Below, one piece after another: positions 26,259 through 35,234 of a DNA stretch of 64,000 nt (position 1 is the first letter of the stretch; each line of letters opens with the position of its first letter). The notes beneath the pieces were generated by a model. The model was given only the letters and a program-made list of their open reading frames with translations, had not been told where the DNA came from and made no database searches. The stretch lies in contig NZ_JAVDXI010000005.1 in assembly GCF_031457805.1 (NCBI RefSeq), positions 248,001 to 312,000 on the forward strand. Reading direction: 5' to 3'. Source of the DNA: Caulobacter sp031457805 (GTDB lineage: Bacteria; Pseudomonadota; Alphaproteobacteria; Caulobacterales; Caulobacteraceae). The translations under genes were made by a program, and so were the position numbers.

Positions 26259-27695
26259 ATGAACGCTCCGATCCCCGCCTCTTCCCTTTCGATCCTCGAC
26301 GCCGCCGGCGTCGATCCCGACCGCGCTCGTTCGATCCTGGGCGAAGCCCTGGCCGGCGCCGACGATGGCGAACTGTTCCTCGAGCGCTCCGAGAGCGAGG
26401 CCTTCGTCTTCGACGACGGACGCCTCAAGAGCGCCTCCTACGACTCGGGCGAGGGCTTTGGCCTGCGCGTGGTGGCCGGCGAGACGGCCGGCTACGCCCA
26501 CGCCGCCGAGATTTCCGAGGCCGCGATCCGCCGCGCCGCCGATTCGGCCAGCCTGGCCAAGCGCGGCCACGCCGGCGTCAGCGCTGAGGGCCCACGCGCC
26601 ACCAACGAAAAGCTCTACGGCGAGGACAATCCGGTCAGCGCGCCGGACTTCTCCGACAAGGTCGCTCTGCTGCAAGAGATCGACGCCTTCGCCCGCGCCC
26701 GCGATCCGCGCGTCGTGCAGGTCATGGCCTCGATGGCCGGCGAGCGCCGGGTGGTGGAGATTCTCCGCGCCGACGGCCGTCTGATCCGCGACGTGCGCCC
26801 GCTGGTTCGGGTCAACGTCCAGGTCACCGTCGAAAAGGACGGCCGGCGCGAGAGCGGCTCGTCCGGCGCCGGCGGCCGCGCCGGCTTCGCCGCCTGGATC
26901 AGCCCCGACAAGTGGCAGGATCAGGTCGACGAAGCCCTGCGCATGGCGCTGGTGAACCTCGACGCCGTCGCCTGCCCGGCTGGCGAGATGGACGTGGTGC
27001 TGGGTCCCGGCTGGAACGGCGTGTTGCTGCACGAGGCCGTCGGCCATGGCCTGGAAGGCGATTTCAACCGCAAGGGCATCAGCGCCTTTTCGGGTCGCAT
27101 CGGCGAACGCGTGGCCGCCCCGGGCGTCACCGTGTTCGACGACGGCGCGATCCCCGGTCGCCGGGGGTCGCTGACCGTCGACGACGAAGGCACGCCCACC
27201 GAACGCACCATCCTCATCGAGGACGGCATCCTCGTCGGCTACATGCACGACCGGATGAGCGCGCGCCTGATGGGCATGAAGGCCACCGGCAACGGCCGCC
27301 GCCAGTCCTACGCTCACATGCCCATGCCGCGCATGACCAACACCGGCATGCTGGCGGGCGACCATGATCCGCAAGAGATGATCGCCTCGCTGAAGCGCGG
27401 CCTCTACTGCGCCAATTTCGGCGGCGGCCAGGTCGACATCACCAACGGCAAGTTCGTCTTCCAGTGCACCGAGGCCTATCTGGTCGAGGACGGCAAGATC
27501 ACCGCCCCGGTCAAGGGCGCCACGCTGATCGGCGATGGGCCCAGCGCCCTCACCCGCGTGACGATGATCGGTAACGACTTCGACTTCGACCCCGGCATCG
27601 GCGTCTGCGGCAAGTCCGGCCAGGGCGTGCCCGTGGGCGTCGGCCAGCCGTCGCTGAAGATCACCGGCCTGACGGTGGGCGGTACGGCGGTCTAG
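26259..27695 (+). CDS. tldD: Metalloprotease TldD
   Basis: 478-residue TldD of the TldD/TldE (PmbA) zinc protease pair, which trims unfolded peptides and matures microcins in other bacteria. The metal site HEAVGH is near 258-263. Conserved GLRVVAGETAGYAHA and the C-terminal GICGKxGQGVPVGVGQP segment are present. The start is placed at MNAPIPASS (26259) since the 12 extra upstream codons are not conserved in style. The TldE partner is not in the window. Confidence 0.95.
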   Translation: MNAPIPASSLSILDAAGVDPDRARSILGEALAGADDGELFLERSESEAFVFDDGRLKSASYDSGEGFGLRVVAGETAGYAHAAEISEAAIRRAADSASLAKRGHAGVSAEGPRATNEKLYGEDNPVSAPDFSDKVALLQEIDAFARARDPRVVQVMASMAGERRVVEILRADGRLIRDVRPLVRVNVQVTVEKDGRRESGSSGAGGRAGFAAWISPDKWQDQVDEALRMALVNLDAVACPAGEMDVVLGPGWNGVLLHEAVGHGLEGDFNRKGISAFSGRIGERVAAPGVTVFDDGAIPGRRGSLTVDDEGTPTERTILIEDGILVGYMHDRMSARLMGMKATGNGRRQSYAHMPMPRMTNTGMLAGDHDPQEMIASLKRGLYCANFGGGQVDITNGKFVFQCTEAYLVEDGKITAPVKGATLIGDGPSALTRVTMIGNDFDFDPGIGVCGKSGQGVPVGVGQPSLKITGLTVGGTAV

Positions 27696-27711
27696 GGGCT
27701 CCGAAAGCGCC

Positions 27712-28209
27712 CTACAGCCGCCGCTCCAGATACGTCACCGTCTTCTTCCCGCCGTGGATCTCGGCCGTCCCCACCGGGACAAAGCCGAGCGCGGCGTGGA
27801 AGGCGTCCGAGGCGGGATTGGGCGGGTCGGAATTGACCTCGCAGACGATCCGCTCATGGCCCGCCGCCTCGGCCGCGGCGAAGAGGTCGTCATACAGCCC
27901 CTTTGCCAGACCCCTGCCCCGCGCGCTGTCGGCGACCACCACGCGATCGACATAGACGAACGCCGGATAGCGCTCGCGAAACCACAGGAAGTTGGGGCTG
28001 TCGTAGTCGGCGTCCTGGTCGAAGGTGAGCAACAGGGCGTCGGCCACGCCGACACGGCGGGCCAGGAAGGCCTCCGCGACCAGACGCGCCAGCCGCTCGG
28101 GCTCCAGCCAGGACAGTTCAACCGCGTGCGCATTGTTCAACGCCAGCAAGGCCGCGCCCTCGGGCGTGACAAGATCGGCGACGGTCAGGGGTGTCGAAAG
28201 TGAGCTCAA
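27712..28209 (-). CDS. GNAT family acetyltransferase
   Basis: 165 residues. The acetyl-CoA binding core is VVVADSARGRGLAKGLYDDL (about 87-106), with DAFHAALGFVPVGTAEI near the end. The TTG at 28209 is taken as start: GAGGAGGGG lies just before it, and the longer reading frame from 28305 begins with unlike sequence. Unusual start codon. Converges with tldD, 16 bp apart. Substrate unknown. Confidence 0.85.
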   Translation of the reverse strand: MSSLSTPLTVADLVTPEGAALLALNNAHAVELSWLEPERLARLVAEAFLARRVGVADALLLTFDQDADYDSPNFLWFRERYPAFVYVDRVVVADSARGRGLAKGLYDDLFAAAEAAGHERIVCEVNSDPPNPASDAFHAALGFVPVGTAEIHGGKKTVTYLERRL

Positions 28210-28350
28210 GGCCCCTCCTCGCGCGTCCGGCCAAGAGAGCCTCGCCGCACTCCGCGCCACGTTGCAAAGGTTTAATCCACCTGTCCGGCTTGTAACTTTC
28301 CTCAACGGCGCCCGGCGGGCACCGTCGATCTCAGGACGCCATTGTCCGGA

Positions 28351-28484
28351 CCTTTCGGGTTGGGAACGGAAGCGGTCCCCGCGGTTTGAGCCACCGCGAG
28401 GACCGTCCCACCCGAAGGTGAGACGTGGTCCCCTCCACGTCTCCGCGAGGGGCCCCGGATCGTCGCCGGGGCCCCTCTTTGCTT
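28351..28484 (+). ncRNA. Candidate structured small RNA with terminator
   Basis: A 288-bp gap without genes contains three successive hairpins. Hairpin 1 (28351-28417) is a long interrupted stem: CCTT, CGGGT and GGGA pair with TCCC, ACCCG and AAGG, then an inner GGTCC/CGCGGT stem. Hairpin 2 (28420-28443) is GAGACGTGG-TCCCCT-CCACGTCTC. Hairpin 3 (28447-28477) is a perfect 12-bp GAGGGGCCCCGG stem followed by TTTGCTT on the plus strand. No gene lies downstream on that strand before 30597, so a free-standing RNA is more likely than a riboswitch. The promoter is unclear. I do not recognise the family. Confidence 0.55.
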
Positions 28485-28497
28485 AGGCCGCCCCGCT

Positions 28498-30378
28498 TTA
28501 GGCCTTCTTGGGCGCGCCGACGTCGTCGGCCCCGTGCGACCACTTCTTGAGAACCGGCGACAGCAGCAGGAAGCCGATCCCGATAACCACCGACACCAGG
28601 CCGATGATGTTGAAGACCTTCAACGACGCGGCCAGAGCCGCGCCAGGGTCCAGCACCTGACCGCCGACCGTCTCGGTGGCCGCCAGACCGGCGATCTTGC
28701 CGCCAACCCACTGGGCGATGGCGACCGCCATGAACCAGACGGCCATCATGAACGACACCACCGAGGCGGGCGACAGCTTGGTCATCTGCGACAGGCCGAC
28801 CGGCGACATGCAGAGCTCGCCGGTAGTGTGCAGCATGTACATCAGCACCAGGAAGATCAGCGGCAGCTTGAAGGCGCCGTCGGCGAAGGTGGAGCCCCAC
28901 TGCAGCAGCAGGAAGCCCGCGCCGACCTGGATCAGGGCCAGGCCGAACTTGACGACCGGGTTCGGGTCCTTGCCGCGCGCGCCCAGGAAGGTCCAGACCG
29001 CCGCGAACACCGGCGCGAAGATCAGGATCCAGCCGGCGTTCAGCGCCTGGGTCTGCGGGGCGTTGAAGCTGGTGTCGACCCAGAAGGTCGAGGCGGCGTC
29101 GATGCCCGCCTTGGCCAGTTGATCGGGCGTAGCCAGGGTCACGGCGCCGTTGAACAGCCGGAGCGGCTCGCGGACCAGATCCAGCTGGACATTGGTGGCC
29201 GCGAAGAGGCTCAGCGACGAGCCGGCCTGTTCGAACAGGGTCCAGAACACCACCGCGCCAAAGATCAGGAACACCGCCAGGGCCAGGCGCTCACGCTCTT
29301 CCTTGGCGCATTTGGTGAACATGAACCAGCCGATGTAGCCCAGCGAGGCCAGGATGCCGATGTTGAGCGCGACGCCCACGATGGCGTTGAACTGGACGAG
29401 GTAGAAGATGCCGACGAGGCCCAGCAGCGACAGGCCGTAGATGGCCAGTTCGCGATTGATCGGACCGGCGACCTTTTCCTTCAGGACCTTGGGCTCCGGC
29501 GGTTCGGCCTTGCCGTCCAGCCAGGGCTTACCCAGCACGAAGACAATGAAGCCGGCCAGCATGCCGACGCCCGCGAGGCCAAAGCCCGCCCACCAGCCGA
29601 CATTGACGCCCAGCAGGCCGCAGAGGATCGAGGCCCAGAACGAGCCCAGGTTGATGCCATAGTAGTAGAGGGTGAAGCCCGGATCCCGGCGCGGGTCGCC
29701 CTGCGGATAGAGCTGGCCGACGATGGTCGAGATGTTCGGCTTCAGGAAACCGACGCCCAGGATGATCAGCGACAGCGAGAACCAGAAGATATTGAGATAC
29801 AGCGGGTCGCGACCCGTGACGTCGAGCTTGTAGTCGGCCTTCGGCAGCACGGCCGGCAGCGGCGCGTTGGCGGGCAGGCCCTTGATCTCGAAATCGCCGA
29901 CCTTGGTGGCGGCGACCTCATAGGGTTTGCCGTCGACCACCAGCTTGGCCTCGCGGTTCTGTCCGCGTCCCTCGGCTTGGAACTCGTAGGTCGCGCCCTG
30001 ATAGGTCAGGGTCTGGACGGCGGGCTTGCCTTCGATGGCCATGGCCAGGTGACCAGCGACCAGCAGCACGGCGCCGAACGCCACGGCCTTGCGCGTGCCC
30101 AGCCACTTGTCGGCCAGGAAGCCGCCCAGCAGCGGCACCAGGTAGACGAGCGCTGTGTAGGAGCCGTAATGGCCGGACGCGGCCTTCGGATCGAACAGGA
30201 AGTGCTGCGTCAGGTAGAAGATCAGGATCGCGCGCATGCCGTAGTAGGAGAAGCGCTCCCACATCTCGGCCAGGAAACAGATGATCAGGCCGCGCGGATG
30301 GCCTTTCAGCAATTGGACAAGGACCGGGATGCCGGTCACGAGCGTGACCAGAATACCTACGGCGATAACGATGTTCAT
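28498..30378 (-). CDS. POT/PTR family proton-dependent peptide transporter
   Basis: 626-residue major-facilitator protein importing di- and tripeptides with protons. The family signature EMWERFSYYGMRAIL is at about 38-52 (ExxERFxYY), and helices continue to VIGIGFLLLSPVL at the end. It is about 100 residues longer than usual: a hydrophilic, beta-rich insert at about 116-193 (LTYQGATYEFQAEG to KADYKLDVTGRD) falls between helices 3 and 4 on the predicted periplasmic side. It stands alone; its stop precedes the RNA candidate. Confidence 0.93.
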   Translation of the reverse strand: MNIVIAVGILVTLVTGIPVLVQLLKGHPRGLIICFLAEMWERFSYYGMRAILIFYLTQHFLFDPKAASGHYGSYTALVYLVPLLGGFLADKWLGTRKAVAFGAVLLVAGHLAMAIEGKPAVQTLTYQGATYEFQAEGRGQNREAKLVVDGKPYEVAATKVGDFEIKGLPANAPLPAVLPKADYKLDVTGRDPLYLNIFWFSLSLIILGVGFLKPNISTIVGQLYPQGDPRRDPGFTLYYYGINLGSFWASILCGLLGVNVGWWAGFGLAGVGMLAGFIVFVLGKPWLDGKAEPPEPKVLKEKVAGPINRELAIYGLSLLGLVGIFYLVQFNAIVGVALNIGILASLGYIGWFMFTKCAKEERERLALAVFLIFGAVVFWTLFEQAGSSLSLFAATNVQLDLVREPLRLFNGAVTLATPDQLAKAGIDAASTFWVDTSFNAPQTQALNAGWILIFAPVFAAVWTFLGARGKDPNPVVKFGLALIQVGAGFLLLQWGSTFADGAFKLPLIFLVLMYMLHTTGELCMSPVGLSQMTKLSPASVVSFMMAVWFMAVAIAQWVGGKIAGLAATETVGGQVLDPGAALAASLKVFNIIGLVSVVIGIGFLLLSPVLKKWSHGADDVGAPKKA

Positions 30379-30596
30379 ACGCTAGCCTTGAAACGTAACG
30401 AGAGGCGGAAACAGACCCCCCATGTGGTCAAATCGTCCCCGCCGGCCCCAATTTGGCGGCGAGAAGACCACGCGAGAGACGGTTTCACAAGCAACGGCTT
30501 GCGCCGCGCGATCCAAGCGCCTTTGCAGGGCCTGAAGCTTGGCTGGCCTCTGGCGCGTTTAGGGCGTGATCCGAACGCGGATGGGAGCCCCAGACC

Positions 30597-31124
30597 ATGA
30601 AGACGCCCGATGAAACCCACCCCCTTCACCTGACGCCGGCCCCCGGTGTGGTGCGTGTGCTCTTCGAGGGCCACGAGATCGCCGACAGCGATGATGTTCT
30701 GGTGTTGCAGGAAGCGAACTACCCACCCGTCTACTATTTCCCGCGCGACGACGTCCAAATGGCGTTCCTGCGCCGCACGGACAAATCCACCCATTGCCCC
30801 TACAAGGGCCAGGCGTCCTATTTTACGATCTATCGGGATCGGCAGGTGATCGAGGACGCGGTCTGGTCCTATGAGTCGCCCTCCCCGGTGCTCGATGCGA
30901 TCGCCGGCCGTCTGGCCTTCTATCCCGAGCATGTCGAGTTCCAGCTCGGCGACCTGACGCCCGCGGAGACGAAAGCCTTGGATGTGGACGAGGTGATCCG
31001 TCACACAGACAGCGGGTCAGGCGCGAGCCAGGCCGAGCGCTGGCCGCCCAATGTCGCCATGCCCGATCCCGAGCGCGAGGAGCGCGACGTGGCCCAGCCC
31101 TACCGCGACATTGGGTCCCCTTGA
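30597..31124 (+). CDS. DUF427 domain protein
   Basis: 175 residues dominated by a DUF427 beta-fold (about 10-130): VRVLFEGHEIADSDDVLVL, YFPRDDV, THCPYKGQASYF, and FYPEHVEF. The C-terminal 45 residues are acidic and look unstructured. DUF427 proteins are small cytosolic proteins of unproven function. It is divergent from the POT transporter across 218 bp where no operator stands out. Confidence 0.88.
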   Translation: MKTPDETHPLHLTPAPGVVRVLFEGHEIADSDDVLVLQEANYPPVYYFPRDDVQMAFLRRTDKSTHCPYKGQASYFTIYRDRQVIEDAVWSYESPSPVLDAIAGRLAFYPEHVEFQLGDLTPAETKALDVDEVIRHTDSGSGASQAERWPPNVAMPDPEREERDVAQPYRDIGSP

Positions 31125-31137
31125 TCGAAATCGCGAA

Positions 31138-31152
31138 TTAAGGCGCTTTTAA
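31138..31152. promoter_or_regulatory. CtrA box
   Basis: TTAA-GGCGCTT-TTAA followed by C is an exact match to the full CtrA recognition site TTAA-N7-TTAAC of Caulobacter. It lies 56-70 bp before the 47-codon gene at 31208, a suitable place for a CtrA site overlapping the -35 region. Confidence 0.65.
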
Positions 31153-31207
31153 CCCTTAGGAGCGCGACCATCGCTCCAGCGTCCGTCAGAGACGCGCGGA
31201 GGAAACC

Positions 31208-31351
31208 ATGGCCTACGTCTCCTATGATCAGGCTGTTCACGCGACTGCCATCCGGCCTCAGCGCCGCCTGGCTTGGGGCAGGCTTGTGGCGCTCGCCGTG
31301 ACGATCGCACTCTGGGCGGGACTGATCGCGGGCCTGCGCGCGATCTTCTGA
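31208..31351 (+). CDS. 47-aa single-span membrane protein
   Basis: Short gene from ATG to TGA. GGAGG ends 5 bp before the start. The product has a basic, polar N-terminus (MAYVSYDQAVHATAIRPQRR), one hydrophobic helix at about 23-44 (WGRLVALAVTIALWAGLIAG) and ends RAIF. A perfect CtrA box upstream suggests cell-cycle-timed expression. A double-hairpin repeat begins 13 bp after the stop. No homolog is recognised; function unknown. Confidence 0.7.
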   Translation: MAYVSYDQAVHATAIRPQRRLAWGRLVALAVTIALWAGLIAGLRAIF

Positions 31352-31363
31352 CCCGCCCGCCGC

Positions 31364-31478
31364 CTAGAGCCTTATCCGTTCGAATGGAATCGTTCGAGCG
31401 GAAAATAAGGCTATAATTCAAACATTTAGAGCGTGATAGCCGCCGAAACCGCTCACACTTTCGGCTATCACGCTCTAG
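31364..31478. repeat. Double-hairpin repeat, copy A
   Basis: 115-bp element bounded by CTAGAGCC and GCTCTAG. Hairpin 1 has outer arms AGCCTTAT/ATAAGGCT and inner CCG-TCGAA pairing. A linker TAATTCAAACATTTAGAGC follows. Hairpin 2 pairs AGAGCGTGATAG...CCGAAA with TTTCGG-CTATCACGCTCT, with a 3-nt bulge. Its right end provides the TAG stop (minus strand) of gshA at 31475-31477. Confidence 0.88.
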
Positions 31479-32836
31479 TAGGCGCAGTCGGTGAAGACGC
31501 GGTCGATGTCACCGCCCCAAGCGCCGTTGTAGAGCGACAACAGCTTTTCAGCCGGAGTGATCCCGCTGTCGGCGATCTGCTCCAGCTCGCCCAAATAGAT
31601 GGTCTCGTCCAGGAAGCCGCCGTTCAGCAGGGCGCGATTCTTCAGGCCAGACTTGGCGATCGCCACGAAATCCTTGGCCACGTCCTGCGCCGTACGGCCC
31701 GCGACCTTGGCTTTCAGGCCAAGCTTGGGCACGTCGCGACGCAGGCCCTCGCGGTCCTCGATCGTCCAGTCCTTGCAAAGGTCCCAGGCCGCCGCCAGGG
31801 CCGCGTCATCGTAGAAGACGCCCGTCCACAAGGCCGGCAGGGCGCACAGACGGCTCCAGGGGCCGGCGTCGGCGCCGCGCATCTCCAGATAGGTCTTCAG
31901 GCGCACCTCGGGGAAGGCCGTGGTCGTGTGGTCGGCGAAGTCCTTCATCGTGGCGATCTCGCCCGGCAGCTCGGGCAGCTTGCCCTCGATGAAGTCGCGG
32001 AACGACCGCCCGGCGACGTCGATGTACTTGTCGCCGCGCTTCACGAAATACATCGGCACGTCCAGCGCATAGCGGGCGTAGCGCTCGAAATCAAAGCCGT
32101 CCTCGAACACGAAATCCAGCAGGCCCGTGCGGTTGGGATCCGTGTCGGTCCACACATTGGCCCGGGCCGACAGGAAGCCGTTGGGCTTGCCTTCCGTGAA
32201 CGGAGAATTGGCGAACAGGGCCGTTGCGATCGGCTGCAGAGCCAGGCTCATGCGGAACTTGGCCACCATGTCGGCTTCGCTGGAGAAGTCGAGATTGGCC
32301 TGCACCGTGCAGGTGCGCAGCATCATGTCCAGGCCCAGATTACCGACCTTGGGCATGTAGTTGCGCATGATCACGTAACGCCCCTTGGGCATCACGGGGA
32401 CCTCGGCGCGCGTCCATTTCGGCGAGAAGCCCAGACCCGTGAAACCCAGGCCCAGTTCGTCGGCGACGGTCTTGACCTCGTCCAGGTGCTGGCCGGTCTC
32501 CTCGCAGATCTCGTGCATGGTCGACAGGGGCGCGCCGGACAGTTCGAACTGGCCGCCCGGCTCGAGGCTGACATTGGCCCCATTGCGCTCCAGGCCGATG
32601 ATGGTCGGCCCTTCCATGACCGGCGCCCAGCCAAAGCGTTGCAACCCCGTCAGCAGGGCGTGCACGCCCTTGTCACCCTCGTAGGGGACAGGCTGGTGCG
32701 AGCCGAGATAGAAGCCGAACTTCTCGTGCTCAGCCCCCACGCGGAAGGCCTCCTTGGGCTTGGAGCCCTTGGCGAAATACTCGGTCAGATCGGCGAGCGT
32801 CAGCTGGCGCTCTTGAACGTTAGCGGTCTCGGCCAT
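31475..32836 (-). CDS. gshA: Glutamate-cysteine ligase, plant/alphaproteobacterial type
   Basis: 453-residue GCS2-family enzyme that joins glutamate and cysteine, the first step of glutathione synthesis. Motifs: FRVGAEHEKFGF near 31-42 (metal/ATP), GWAPVMEG near 74, MLRTCTVQANLDFSSEADM near 164-182, and LEMRGADAGPW near 315. The plant-like clade is typical in Rhizobiales and Caulobacter. The stop codon lies in the terminal CTAG of repeat copy A. It is 139 bp downstream of rsmE on the same strand. Confidence 0.93.
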   Translation of the reverse strand: MAETANVQERQLTLADLTEYFAKGSKPKEAFRVGAEHEKFGFYLGSHQPVPYEGDKGVHALLTGLQRFGWAPVMEGPTIIGLERNGANVSLEPGGQFELSGAPLSTMHEICEETGQHLDEVKTVADELGLGFTGLGFSPKWTRAEVPVMPKGRYVIMRNYMPKVGNLGLDMMLRTCTVQANLDFSSEADMVAKFRMSLALQPIATALFANSPFTEGKPNGFLSARANVWTDTDPNRTGLLDFVFEDGFDFERYARYALDVPMYFVKRGDKYIDVAGRSFRDFIEGKLPELPGEIATMKDFADHTTTAFPEVRLKTYLEMRGADAGPWSRLCALPALWTGVFYDDAALAAAWDLCKDWTIEDREGLRRDVPKLGLKAKVAGRTAQDVAKDFVAIAKSGLKNRALLNGGFLDETIYLGELEQIADSGITPAEKLLSLYNGAWGGDIDRVFTDCAY

Positions 32837-32975
32837 GCCAGCCGTCCCTCCCCAGGGTGCAGTGCTGCTGGAGGAGAGGGCCCATGCTCTCCGCCGACGG
32901 CGATACTATTTGGTCACGCCCAGTTGGGCGTTCTCTTTGCGAACCTCAAGGGGCGAGCTTGAGCTAATCTGCGTG

Positions 32976-33692
32976 CTACCGCCAATCCCCGGCGGCGGCC
33001 TGCCAGAGAGTCATGGCCGAAATCGCCGCCGTGTCGGCGCGCAGGATGCGGGGGCCCAGCGACACCGGCGTGACAAAGGAAAGCCCCCGCAGGCGCTCGC
33101 GCTCCTCGGGCGCGAAGCCGCCTTCGGGGCCGATCAGGATGGCGGCCGGAGCGCCAGTCCCCGCCAGGGCCTCGATCGCGGGCCTGGCGTCACCGCCCTC
33201 GTCGCAGAAAACGAGGCGCCGAGCCGGGTCCCAGCCATCCAGGATCTTGTCCAGCTTCTCGGGGTCCGCGACCTCGGGCACGTCCAGGCGACCGGTCTGC
33301 TCCGCCGCCTCCATGGCGATGGCGTCGAGGCGGCCCAGCTTGACGAAGTCGACATTCGTGCGCCGCGTGATGGTCAGGCGCACGCGGCGTGCGCCCAGCT
33401 CGGCGGCCTTTTCGACAATGGTTTCGACCCGGCCGCGCTTGACCATCGCAACGATGAGGTCGAGGTCCGGGCCCAGATGCATCGGCCGTGTCTGTTCCTC
33501 GGCCTTCAGCAGGCAGCCACGCTTGGTGGCCTCGACGATGGTCGCCCGCCACTCGCCGTCGCGGCCGTTGAACAGCAGGAGCTCGGCGCCGACGGTCAGG
33601 CGCATGACCGAGGTCAGGTAGCGCGACTGGTCGACGGTCGGGACGACGCCGGCCCCGGCGGACAGGTCATTGGGAACGAAGAGACGGATCAT
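32976..33692 (-). CDS. rsmE: 16S rRNA m3U1498 methyltransferase RsmE
   Basis: 238-residue SPOUT-class enzyme that methylates N3 of U1498 of 16S rRNA. The N-terminal PUA-like part begins MIRLFVPNDLS. The knotted SAM site LIGPEGGFAPEERERL is at about 197-212, with VSLGPRILRADTAA following. Length is standard. Start codon is divergent from ppk2 with 46 bp between. Confidence 0.95.
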   Translation of the reverse strand: MIRLFVPNDLSAGAGVVPTVDQSRYLTSVMRLTVGAELLLFNGRDGEWRATIVEATKRGCLLKAEEQTRPMHLGPDLDLIVAMVKRGRVETIVEKAAELGARRVRLTITRRTNVDFVKLGRLDAIAMEAAEQTGRLDVPEVADPEKLDKILDGWDPARRLVFCDEGGDARPAIEALAGTGAPAAILIGPEGGFAPEERERLRGLSFVTPVSLGPRILRADTAAISAMTLWQAAAGDWR

Positions 33693-33738
33693 GGCGTCCT
33701 TCTAGCCTAACCAGCACGCTCGGGGGTAGGCTCGCCAC

Positions 33739-34500
33739 ATGAGCAAGTCCGAAGACTACGAGACCGAACTCGTCCAGCTGCAATTGGCGCTGATCGCCCT
33801 GCAAAAGAAGGCGATCCAGGACGGCGACAAGATCCTCGTCGTTTTCGAGGGCCGCGACGCCGCCGGCAAGGACGGGGCGATCGCTCGCATCACCGAGCAC
33901 CTGTCGCGACGCGCCACCACGGTCGTGGCCCTGCCCAAGCCGACCGACCGCGAACGCAGCGAGTGGTATTTCCAGCGCTATGTCGACTGGCTGCCGGCCA
34001 GCGGCGAGGCGGTGCTGTTCAATCGCTCCTGGTACAACCGCGCCGGGGTCGAGCGGGTAATGGATTTTTCGACGCCGCAGCAGCAGGAGCAGTTCCTGCG
34101 CGACGTCCCGGCCTTCGAGCGGATGCTGGTCGAGAACGGCCTGCGCTATGTGAAATTCTGGCTGGACATCAGCCGCGACGAGCAGGCCAAGCGCCTGAAG
34201 TCCCGCCGCGAAGACCCCCTGAAGGCCTTCAAGACCAGCCCGCTGGACGCCGTCGCCGAAGAGAAGTGGGACGACTACACCGCCGCCCGCGACGACATGC
34301 TGATGCGAACCCACAGCGATGTCGCGCCCTGGATCTGCGTCCGCGCCGACCACAAGAAGGCCGCGCGGCTCAACGTCATCCGCTGGCTGCTGCATGCGGC
34401 CGGCGACAAGAAGATCGCCAAGGGCGTGGCCAAGCCCGATCCGGAGGTGATCTTCCCGTTCGAGCCGGCGGCGCTCGAGGACGGCCGGCTGGCGCGGTAA
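33739..34500 (+). CDS. ppk2: Polyphosphate kinase 2
   Basis: 253-residue class I PPK2, which transfers phosphate between polyphosphate and nucleoside diphosphates. The Walker A-like loop GRDAAGKDG is at 38-46, the lid module around RWYFQRY/SEWYFQRYVDWLP near 74-88, and Walker B-like LFNRSWYNRAGVERVM near 94-109. The DVAPWICVRADHKKAARLN segment is also typical. Cytosolic; likely links nucleotide pools with polyphosphate stores under stress. Confidence 0.94.
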   Translation: MSKSEDYETELVQLQLALIALQKKAIQDGDKILVVFEGRDAAGKDGAIARITEHLSRRATTVVALPKPTDRERSEWYFQRYVDWLPASGEAVLFNRSWYNRAGVERVMDFSTPQQQEQFLRDVPAFERMLVENGLRYVKFWLDISRDEQAKRLKSRREDPLKAFKTSPLDAVAEEKWDDYTAARDDMLMRTHSDVAPWICVRADHKKAARLNVIRWLLHAAGDKKIAKGVAKPDPEVIFPFEPAALEDGRLAR

Positions 34501-34646
34501 CGTCGCGCCTTTAGATCTTCTGCGGGTCTGACAGCTCGGCTCAAGCCCGTCTGGTCGCGCGGGCGGAATCGAGTTGGACCGCCGCCAGAGTTGTGATCTC
34601 TGCGATAGGTGGAGTTCTGCGATGGTCGCCGGGGGGAGGTCGCGCC

Positions 34647-35234
34647 ATGTCGAAATTCGAGTTCTTCATGGGATTCTACGGAATCTTGCTGGGCATTGGT
34701 CTGGCGGAACTCCTGCTCGGGTTTGGAAAGCTCATTCGCGCCCGGACCCGACCCAAGATCGGACTGCTCACGCCCGCGGTCGGCGTGCTGGTGTTTCTGC
34801 AGCTGACCGCGTCTATGATCGACGCGTGGCTTCGCCTACAGAACCTCCGCATCGATCTGATCGATCTGGCGATCCCGATCATCATCGGCGTGGCTTACTT
34901 TCTCGCCGCCGTCACGGTGACGCCGGACGATCACGCCGCCTGGCCCGATCTTGACGACTATTTCTTCGCGCGCCGCAATTGGATCCTTGGCCCGGTCATC
35001 GGCGTCTTCTTTCTCACCCTGGCGATCGAGATCCCGAGCACGATCCATATGATCGAGCAGAGCCAATGGGAAAAGCTCACACACTATATCGGCCTGAACA
35101 GCGCGGGTTTGATCGCCTTCCTTGTCGCCTGGCGGTCAAAGCGGCCGCAGATTGTCTTGGCCGGCATCGTTGGCTGGATCGCGACACTCATTTTTATCTA
35201 TTCGATCTATTTGCGCGTGCTCGGCCTGTCCTAG
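34647..35234 (+). CDS. Hypothetical multi-pass membrane protein
   Basis: 195 residues, function not recognised. Six or so hydrophobic segments (about 8-25, 42-62, 70-90, 112-130, 145-160, 168-188) with charged loops. The start at 34647 is chosen over an upstream in-frame ATG since GGAGGT lies 8 bp before it and MSKFEFFMGFYG starts the hydrophobic region. It converges on the DUF1801 gene; the two stops share CTAG at 35231-35234. Confidence 0.75.
   Translation: MSKFEFFMGFYGILLGIGLAELLLGFGKLIRARTRPKIGLLTPAVGVLVFLQLTASMIDAWLRLQNLRIDLIDLAIPIIIGVAYFLAAVTVTPDDHAAWPDLDDYFFARRNWILGPVIGVFFLTLAIEIPSTIHMIEQSQWEKLTHYIGLNSAGLIAFLVAWRSKRPQIVLAGIVGWIATLIFIYSIYLRVLGLS

Noticed and set aside
32915..32937. ACGCCC/GGGCGT hairpin followed by TCTCTTT as a terminator
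   Set aside because: The U-rich side faces the plus strand, where no gene precedes it; the rsmE transcript would meet it in the wrong orientation.
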